A stretch of DNA of 64,000 bases. Source: Morella rubra. Taxonomy: Eukaryota; Streptophyta; Magnoliopsida; Fagales; Myricaceae. The stretch's first letter is position 1. Each line of letters starts with the position of its first letter. The notes beneath the pieces were generated by a model. The model had not been told where the DNA came from and made no database searches. It saw only the letters and a program-made list of their open reading frames with translations. Made by a program: the position numbers and the translations under genes. This document shows, one piece after another, positions 57,101 through 64,000 of the stretch. The DNA is taken from NCBI GenBank assembly GCA_003952965.2, contig CM025853.1, positions 21,886,650 to 21,950,649 on the forward strand, written 5' to 3'.

Positions 57101-60100
57101 GCAATGGCTTAAGTGCAAATGCCTATTTTCAGGGAATTAAAAGTGATGTCAGGACTAGCTCTGGTATGTTTTTAAATGCTGAAGAGAGGAAGTATCCTAT
57201 GGTTCAGGTTAGTTTACCTTCAAGTTTACTTAACAACTTCTGTGACTATAATGTCAATCCTCAACTCATGTATAAACTGCTCTGGAAGATACCGAATGCA
57301 TCTTTTTCTCTTTTGAAGTGCCATGCCATGTTCATACACATTATGGCTGTGGCCCTGTTGCTGTAAAGCTTATTTATTTGCGTTGACTGTTGTGATTGTC
57401 ATTGGTTTCCTGTGCTCATTGCTGTGAGTTTATTTGCTTTGGCTGTTGCTTTTCTGCCTCTAGATTGACGTATGGCATTTTGAGTGACATAGGCTTGAAC
57501 AATTGGATTTCTGTAGTGTTTACTATAGTATTTTACTGCATCTAGGGAGAAATAGAATGTTTTTATTATAGTTTTCTGTTTCATTTCTTAATCCTGTTCA
57601 ATATTAAGCAACTTGAAACTGTTGGATACAAAAATGGCCAGGAAAATGACCCCTTCTAGAGATTTTTCCTACGAGGGTTTACGTGTCTGCCCTTCTGGAA
57701 TAAATAGCCAACTTGTGATGTCTTTTTGTGGAGCTTATATGAAATTCACGCAATAGACAAGTAACAACTGAGGGGCATTAGTTCTACCCTAGTGGCAGCT
57801 GCCATTGAGCTTTAGCTTTTTTGGTATTCCTCCTATAAGGACAAAGTGGAGGGTGAGACAGTGAGCTCAAAACCCACTAGGTGCGGCCTGCTACTGAAAT
57901 GATTTACTATTTAGGTTGTGTTTGAGTGTTAAAATTTTGGGAAGGTTAATTTTGAAGAAATGCTAAAGAAAAGGATTGCGCACATCCTTGCATGTCATAG
58001 AGAGAGGGAGAGTTGGGAGAGAAATTTTCAAGAAGATAAGTTCCATGCATTATGTAATAGTGAACATACGTATAATTTTATTTTTCCCAGATGTACTTTT
58101 GGAGCCAGGCCTCACTTTTTGTTGATGACTACTGATAGTACTGGAATCTTCTTTTCTTGTACAATCAGGCAATTGAAAAACGAATATCTGTGTATTCTCA
58201 AATACCAATAGAAAATGGGGAGCTCATACAAGTGTTAAGGTGGGAATCTAATATGCATACTAGTAATGCATTCTTTACGAACAGGACTGAGATTTGTTTC
58301 AGCACCAAGGCTAACATCTGCAGCAGTGCAGGTATGAGAAGAACCAGTTTTACAGGCCCCATCATGACTACTTCTCTGACACTGTAAGTTATTTACCCTC
58401 CCTTTTGTGTGCGGTGGAATCTGGAATCTGCTTCCATTGTAGTCATTGCTCATATCTGTTTTCTTTTAGTCATTTACTTTTCTTTTGTGAAAAAGAATCC
58501 AAGTGTTCGTGTGTTTTTCTTTTTGTCAGTTTAATGTGAAGCGAGGTGGTCAGCGAATAGCAACAATGCTTATATATTTAAGTGACAATGTTGAAGGCGG
58601 AGAAACTTATTTTCCTTTGGTAATTACCTTTTTCAATTGGATGCTTGATTTTTATTTGTTTCTTTGATGGATGAACGGTAAAACTATGTGTGGTTCAAGT
58701 TAGTGGACACTTCTTCAATTTATCGTTTGCAGAGAAAGTGATAAACATCTAAATACACTTCTCAGCTTTGAGCTACTTTGCAATATGTTTTTTTTAAGCC
58801 AATTTTTATTGCTACCGACCTGACAAGCCTTGGCCAAAATAAAATAAAAAAAAAAAACAGAAAGCATAAAGCATAAAGCATAAACTGTAAAATCTTCATC
58901 AGGCAAATATTCTGTGAACTTTCCTCATCTGAATCTAGCCATACCATATTCAATTCTTGCTGGCCTGTCAGGAAGCTACTTAACACCCAGAGCCCCCAAG
59001 AAAAAGGTCATTGACTCTTGACCATATGAAAATGATAAAGAGAACTTGCTGACTGAAGTGTCACTCTGGAACCATGGTGGTCCTGCAGGTGGTTGACGCA
59101 TAAGTCATCCTATGGCACATGTGCACCTAATTTTTTGATATTAATGAACTAACTACCTAACAGGCCTCTAGGTGTGTTTGGATAGTGAGTAGTGGAGGAA
59201 GAATGGAAAACACTCCTCAGTTTCATTAAAGTTAGAAGATCATTAAAACAAAAGTGTCACCTAGGTAGATAAAAAGACCAATGTGCAGAGAGCATTTTTC
59301 CTGAGTGCAGATAGTTGCCTTCGAATTTAGAAGGTACGGATTTGGGGAGGGGATGACTTTTCTAGAGAAAATGTATGGGCCAGCTAGTTGCTTTGGTTTC
59401 CCATTCAGGGCCCAATGCTTCTCACGCATATTGTTGGTATTATTCCTGTCATTTTCTTTACACAAATACCATTTATAATCGTTAACATCTTCTTTTGATA
59501 CATTTCATCCAAGTGGCTACTTGGTAAAAATTTCAACATCTGAATATTTGCCAGGCACATGGATAGGCACCTGCTTATGTATTTTTCATGATTTATTTCG
59601 CCCTGGCCTCTTTTCGTACCTCTGTGGCCTAGGTTGTTGCCTTTATGCTCAGATTATATTTATTCAATGCGGATGCAATTAGCCATATTGGGAGGTGTAG
59701 ATTTACTTCACATGAACATGTCATCACCATGTAATACGAGGAAAACACCTAATGTGCTCGGAGATGTTGGTTAATACGCAAAACACTCTTCGTCATATGA
59801 AGAATTGAGTGATTGGCATACAAAGAATTGAATGACTGTCCTGCCTTTGCCGAGGATTGTAAGGTAGCCACTTTAGTAACTATAACTATGGTTTTATGAT
59901 AGTATGTAGAAGTGAAAATAAATGAAAGTGAACAATTTTCTTGGAAATAGTGTGATTGGTTTTCCTTTGTCTTACTTCTAAATAATATATTTTAACTTTT
60001 GGCTGGTCAATTCTCAGGCTGGTTCCGGTGAATGTAGCTGTGGTGGGAAGATAGTCAAAGGGTTGTCCGTAAAACCAATTAAAGGAGACGCTGTGCTTTT

Positions 60101-60588
60101 TTGGAGCATGGTTTGTTTTCTTAATGTTGCTTGCTAAATTTTGTGCATCTTTATGGTTCTTGTGGAAGATGGTCTGCTAACCTCATCTTTTCCTCGACAA
60201 TATGATGTTTGTCTTCTAGGAGGGACATTAGTAAAGGGTTTGGTCAAGAATTGTTTTTCTTACACAAGAGTTCCATTTTTAGGAAAAGAAAAAGGCAGAC
60301 AGAAAAATAGAATGCCCCATATGATCCATCATCCCTTGTATTAGAAACCATCGTCACGGCTTCTTGCATTTCACAATGTGCCTTTTGGAGTGAATGAACC
60401 TAATTCGATTAATCTTTGTAGTCAGATCTAATCATGTCTATTTCTTTTTTCCAATTTCTTACTTGCCTTGCGTCTTTCAGGGACTAGATGGGCAGTCAGA
60501 TCCAAATAGCATCCACGGAGGATGCCAGGTACTGGCAGGGGAAAAGTGGTCGGCTACGAAATGGATGAGGCAGAGAGCTACATCTTGA
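50525..60588 (+). CDS. P4H1: Prolyl 4-hydroxylase, P4H1 type, 12 exons
   Basis: Exons are 50525-50591, 51260-51307, 51739-51801, 52219-52271, 53064-53129, 53930-54004, 57133-57207, 58169-58239, 58332-58383, 58530-58619, 60018-60110 and 60481-60588. All junctions are GT..AG, the frame is kept, and the product is 286 aa, close to Arabidopsis P4H1 (283 aa). The start MPAPAMKIVFGLL gives a short N-terminal signal anchor (residues 7-32), as in other plant P4Hs of ER/Golgi type II topology. The catalytic domain has the Fe(II) triad His183-x-Asp185 (RPHHDYF) and His263 (SIHGGC), and the 2-oxoglutarate-binding Lys273 (GEKWSATKW). The enzyme hydroxylates peptidyl proline using Fe(II), 2-oxoglutarate, oxygen and ascorbate; plant targets include hydroxyproline-rich cell-wall proteins. 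Intron 6 (3.1 kb) holds two transposons. Hypoxia induction is known for relatives but is not visible here. Confidence 0.96.
54140..54179. repeat. (CT)n microsatellite in P4H1 intron 6
   Basis: About 40 bp of CT repeats with one TT interruption. Confidence 0.85.
54932..55280. mobile_element. Mutator-type MITE, family A member 2, in P4H1 intron 6
   Basis: 349 bp. Ends GTCTTAATTACC and GGTAATTAAACC (inverted, 10 of 12). Perfect 9-bp target duplication TTTTTTAAA (54923-54931 and 55281-55289). It is a long palindrome; one arm reads acaaattagtcattg and the other attagtcattgttgtac in opposite sense. Homologous to 40208-40604. Confidence 0.9.
55565..56130. mobile_element. Non-autonomous hAT element in P4H1 intron 6
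   Basis: 566 bp. Termini TAGGGCTATGCAGC (left) and TAGGACTGGGTAGC (right end reversed). Perfect 8-bp target duplication aatatggc (55557-55564 and 56131-56138). The ends are GC-rich, with the ccggtagcggtgccag type of sequence shared with the 28662-29536 element. The open frames inside come from its low-TA composition. Confidence 0.9.
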
Positions 60589-61470
60589 TTTCTATAGATT
60601 ATCTACACACATTAGCCATCTCTCAGAAATACAAAAAACGAGGCTTTTCATGAGGGTTTTCCTCCTGTTTGTTAAGCTTTATATAAATTGACTAGGGATA
60701 TGGATATTTTTGTCAGATTTACGTCATTGTTTTAGACTAGAATACCCAAGTTAATGTTGGTGGAATATCAAACGCTCGAATCAATGACAAGTTAGGTCGG
60801 ATTAAGGATGTCTTGGTGACACTATTTGTTTGCGGAGGTATGGGTTGTCCTCTTGGACCAGCGGATTCCATAACTTCTGAGTTCCCCTACCGGGCGACCT
60901 GTGCTAACTTATGATAGATCTGTGCCGATCCGTATATGCAATCCTCGTTAGACATAACTAACACTAAAATAATAACAAACCTACTATGTCACCAGATGAA
61001 TTGATATGACGAGCAAATAAAGCAAGTGGATATTGAGGGGGAATGTTGACATTTGTCCTTAACCTCTGTGAGGCGGAGCCTGGAGGGTCGGATGTGCAGA
61101 GCGGGGGTCCGGGGATCCCCGGTCTCCCCCGTCCACCCTACTACCAAGATTAAGTGAGGCCAAACATGCGCCAAGATGTCTTCGGACAAGAAGATCATGG
61201 TCCTTAGTATGTGTGGCAGTGGATCTCGTTAATCCCAGGTAAGAAAAATGTCAGTACCATAGGAGGCAGAAACAACGACAAACTAGGAAGGGCATTGGAT
61301 ATAGCCATCTACACATAAAAAGAGTTTGTTGCTGAGCCTTCCACAACAGCTAATCATCTCTACAGTATTGTTTCAACTTCTCCAAGGTAGTCATGCGGTT
61401 TGTTCGAAAATAGAAAAAGATAGTTATATTTTCTTATTTCTGTAGATTACCATCCCTTCCCAAATTCAAG
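60589..61470. other. P4H1 3' region and intergenic DNA
   Basis: The P4H1 3' UTR should occupy the first 150-250 bases. A GC-rich patch at 61060-61140 (cggggatccccgg palindrome) has no recognised function. Confidence 0.35.
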
Positions 61471-61790
61471 TTAGAAAAATAGTAGACAAAATTTGAGGTT
61501 AGAAACAAGAGTACAAAAAGGTTCTAAGTAGATGTGTCTTTTATTAAAACAAGTCCACAAGTTGATCGAAAGAAGCAATATAAACCATTTAGTTTGTTTA
61601 TGAAAAATAACATCATGGGCGATTTGAGTGACACTTTGATTATCACAATAAATGGAAAGAGCTCTTAGACTAAGAAAGACATGAATTTGTCTTGTAATCA
61701 CCAACACAACCAAAGAAGTCTAGAACATGGTACCAGGCATGAGCTTGAAATTCAGCTGCAAAAGGATGTTTCTTAGTGCACCATGAGATA
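61471..61790 (-). pseudogene. Degenerate copia RNase H fragment
   Basis: On the minus strand, AAEFQAHAW..VLDF is followed by LSIYCDNQSVTQIAHDVIFH and, after frame breaks, FDQLVDLF. These match the order of the copia RNase H C-terminus (xYCDNxxAxxIAxNPVFHxRTKHI.., QLADIFTK). Stops and small shifts interrupt it. No LTR was seen around it. Confidence 0.65.
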
Positions 61791-63684
61791 TGTGTTTGCA
61801 TGCCAAATTTGGGAGTTTAAAAATTTTGGTTTTATAAGAATTGATGAAAAAATAAAGAGAAAGATAATTTGGAGTGAATTTTTTTATGTTTATTGTGATA
61901 GAAAAAGATGATTTGAAAGAGAGAAATTATTTTATAATTATTTTACAATTATTTTATTAGACCAAAATTTTGAGATGACCAAATATTTATTATTTGACAT
62001 GTAAACACTTAACGAAAAATTTGAAGAACCCCAAGGAAATGGGTGAAATATAGAACAATCATTAACTTGATGCCATCTTGAAATAATTCACCATCAATAC
62101 CCTGAAACTTGTTCATCATTGGCTTTGACCGCTAAAATAAGTTTTCGCAATCATAAGTTTTGTCCTAAGCTACCTTTCATTTTCTCTAAAGGGCGGCTCA
62201 ATATTTTTGGGGTCTAGGCAAGTCATAAAAAATTAGGCCTTTTATTTTTTATTTTTAAAAATTAATAAATTTAAAATTAAACCATAAATTTGCTTCTTAC
62301 CCTTTTAAATGCAAAATTACTAATTAAAGTTTTGTTTCAAGTTACCAATAAATAAGTTTCTATAGATAAAAATTGCTAAACCACTTAATCTAGTGATATT
62401 ATTTTGAAAAGAGACATTGACGGTACTAGTTTCTAGGATGTATTTTTTTATTTTCAATTTTAATTTTATAAAACTAATTTTTAAATATTCCTATTTTTTA
62501 AGCCTTTTATTAAATTTATCTGTTTTTTTTTCTTTCTCTTAATTTTAATTTTACTATAATATAGTACCTTCATAATTAATTTTTTTTTTTAATTTTACTA
62601 TAATATAGGACCATAATAAAGGGATTCCTAATTAGTGAGGCCTTAGGCGATTGCCTCACCTGCTTACCCCTTTCATTAGCTCCTGAAACTCCAAGTCTTA
62701 CTAAAAAAGATAAGTGCAAGGGAGATCACTAACAACCGGTAAGAAACGGATTGTTTGTGGCCATTTGGATTTTACTCGGCTCAACTTAAATTTTGATGCA
62801 ATTCAACTAAAGAAAAACATTATACAAATTTTCCTAGAAATTACAAAAGGTTCATTAATTACATTTACTATTGTAATTTTTTCGAAGTAATTAAATTTAA
62901 AAGGACTGTTAATCATAGAAGACCTCCAAAAATTTAAATTCCCAAATTTTTTAGATTTATACCCACTTCTAAATTCAGTTGATCCAGACTTGCAGTTGAA
63001 GCCATCTCATTGGGGCAACGTCGCGGGCAAGGATTAGTCAAAAAGTCATTGTTTTGGGGAAATTAAGGTCTGTATTTATGTCCATCTCTAATTATTGTGC
63101 CGGTCTGGTTTAGGGCCCGTGCATTGTCCAACCAACTGTACATGAGCCACATGCATTGGGTGCATGTAATAGTGTTTCAGCAAAAGAAAAAAAAAAAATT
63201 TATGGATTATGTTTCAGCAAAAAACAAAAAAACAAAAAAAAATGTATGGATTGTGTAGGGAAAACAGAATTTGATCACGTGTACCGAAGAAACTTCTGTA
63301 TTCTGTTTTGGTGGAGCTTTGCATAGGAGACAGAGTTTGGTGTGTTGACACGTGAGGATCTGAGTGGGGCCCAAATTAGAGCAGTTGGATTTGGGCAAAT
63401 CCACGAATCAGCCTTCCCCATATAGAACGTCTTCCTCTCTGCCTACCGGTCGCTTTCGTTTCTCCTCCTTATAACACGACGCGGTAAGACTGCCGAGGGG
63501 GTTAGAAAAAGTGGACCGAAACAGGAAAAAAGTTTCATCGTACGGGTACCCAAATTGGTATTCAGCTTCATTGGGAACGAGGAGAGAAAGGAAACAGGAA
63601 TACAATTCCCCACCCCCCCCCTCCAAATCTCTCGCTCGCTTCTCCCCATCTGGGTCCTAATTGGAAAACTCCTTTAAGGTGGCC
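61791..63684. other. Intergenic DNA and promoter of the SPPL gene
   Basis: AT-rich; words at 61790-62000 resemble the dispersed repeats (aaaattttggtttt, ttggtc). The last 300 bases are less AT-rich and should hold the promoter and leader of the gene starting at 63685; a C-rich run lies at 63608-63622. Confidence 0.4.
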
Positions 63685-63837
63685 ATGAAGTCGAAGTCTT
63701 CTCGGCTCAATCCCCGCCTTCTGGCGCCTCTGATCCTCTTCGTTCTCATTGGTATCTCTTTTGTGGGCGCTGACGACGTCGAACAGGACGACGATGTTTC
63801 CCCCAAGTCTCCTTACTGCAACAATCCTTTCCAATTG
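63685..63837 (+). CDS. SPPL: Signal peptide peptidase-like protease, first exon only
   Basis: ATG at 63685 opens 51 codons ending at a GT donor (63838). Residues 12-28 (LLAPLILFVLIGISFVG) form a signal peptide, with cleavage expected near the following Ala-Asp-Asp. After an acidic stretch (DDVEQDDDV) comes SPKSPYCNNPFQL, which matches the start of the luminal protease-associated domain of plant SPPLs (SPGCxNxFQxVKV..). In these proteins a PA domain is followed by nine membrane spans with YD and GLGD catalytic Asp motifs; none of that lies in the window. SPPLs are aspartyl proteases cleaving membrane stubs in the endomembrane system. The remaining exons lie beyond the right edge. Vacuolar sorting receptors also carry PA domains, but their N-termini differ. 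Confidence 0.72.
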
Positions 63838-64000
63838 GTAATTTTTTCTCAATCCGCCCTCCTCCCCCTCTTTCTCCTTTCTTGTAAACGAAATTTATTG
63901 GTTCGATTGGGGATACAATTGGAGATAGTCAGAGAAATTAAATGTAACATTCCTTTGATAAAGATTTTTGCTTTGTCTTCTGATTTTCGTGATGAGTATG

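Noticed and set aside
63408-63852. Minus-strand frames over the SPPL first exon
   Set aside because: They are antisense shadows of the leader and exon 1, which has a clear signal peptide and a proper donor on the plus strand.

Overview
The window is nuclear DNA of a flowering plant, most likely a eudicot. It is AT-rich. Its genes are split by GT..AG introns of up to several kb, their proteins match plant families, and every abundant plant transposon class is present. I cannot name the species; a woody dicot is only a guess. No prokaryotic, viral or CRISPR feature was seen.

Six protein-coding genes were rebuilt exon by exon, and reading frame is kept at every junction. They are: a pirin (1464-3326, minus, 7 exons); an NADPH-dependent thioredoxin reductase of the NTRA/NTRB type (8789-11327, minus, 2 exons); a nine-repeat DC1 cysteine/histidine-rich protein (30513-32273, plus); a Cms1-type ribosome-biogenesis factor (33437-38166, plus, 6 exons); a prolyl 4-hydroxylase of the P4H1 type (50525-60588, plus, 12 exons); and the first exon of a signal peptide peptidase-like protease (63685-63837, plus), which runs off the right edge. 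A broken copy of the DC1 gene lies at 17.8-18.4 kb. The genes are unrelated housekeeping or stress genes and do not form a pathway.

Layout: 1-3.5 kb pirin; 3.5-8.5 kb AT-rich intergenic DNA with a large foldback; 8.5-11.4 kb NTR; 11.4-32.5 kb a region of duplicated blocks around the DC1 gene and its broken copy, carrying a CACTA element, a LINE tail, a Mutator-type MITE, a small LTR retrotransposon with gag only and a hAT element; 33.4-38.2 kb CMS1 with a four-unit tandem repeat in intron 3; 38.2-50.2 kb a transposon field with a SINE, two Mutator-type MITEs, a hAT element and a decayed L1 LINE that holds a solo LTR, a TRIM and an internal 573-bp tandem duplication; 50.5-60.6 kb P4H1 with two transposons in intron 6; 60.6-63.7 kb intergenic DNA with a decayed copia fragment; then the protease start.

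The best-supported novelty is structural. Many insertions can be delimited to the base by target-site duplications (3 bp CACTA, 5 bp LTR/TRIM, 8 bp hAT, 9 bp Mutator type, 12-14 bp LINE/SINE). Several are confirmed by an unoccupied paralogous site in the same window, because the DC1 region is duplicated. I found no convincing new biochemical system; the most unusual items are the gag-only LTR element, the CpG-rich minisatellite inside the CACTA element, and the LINE/solo-LTR/TRIM nest.
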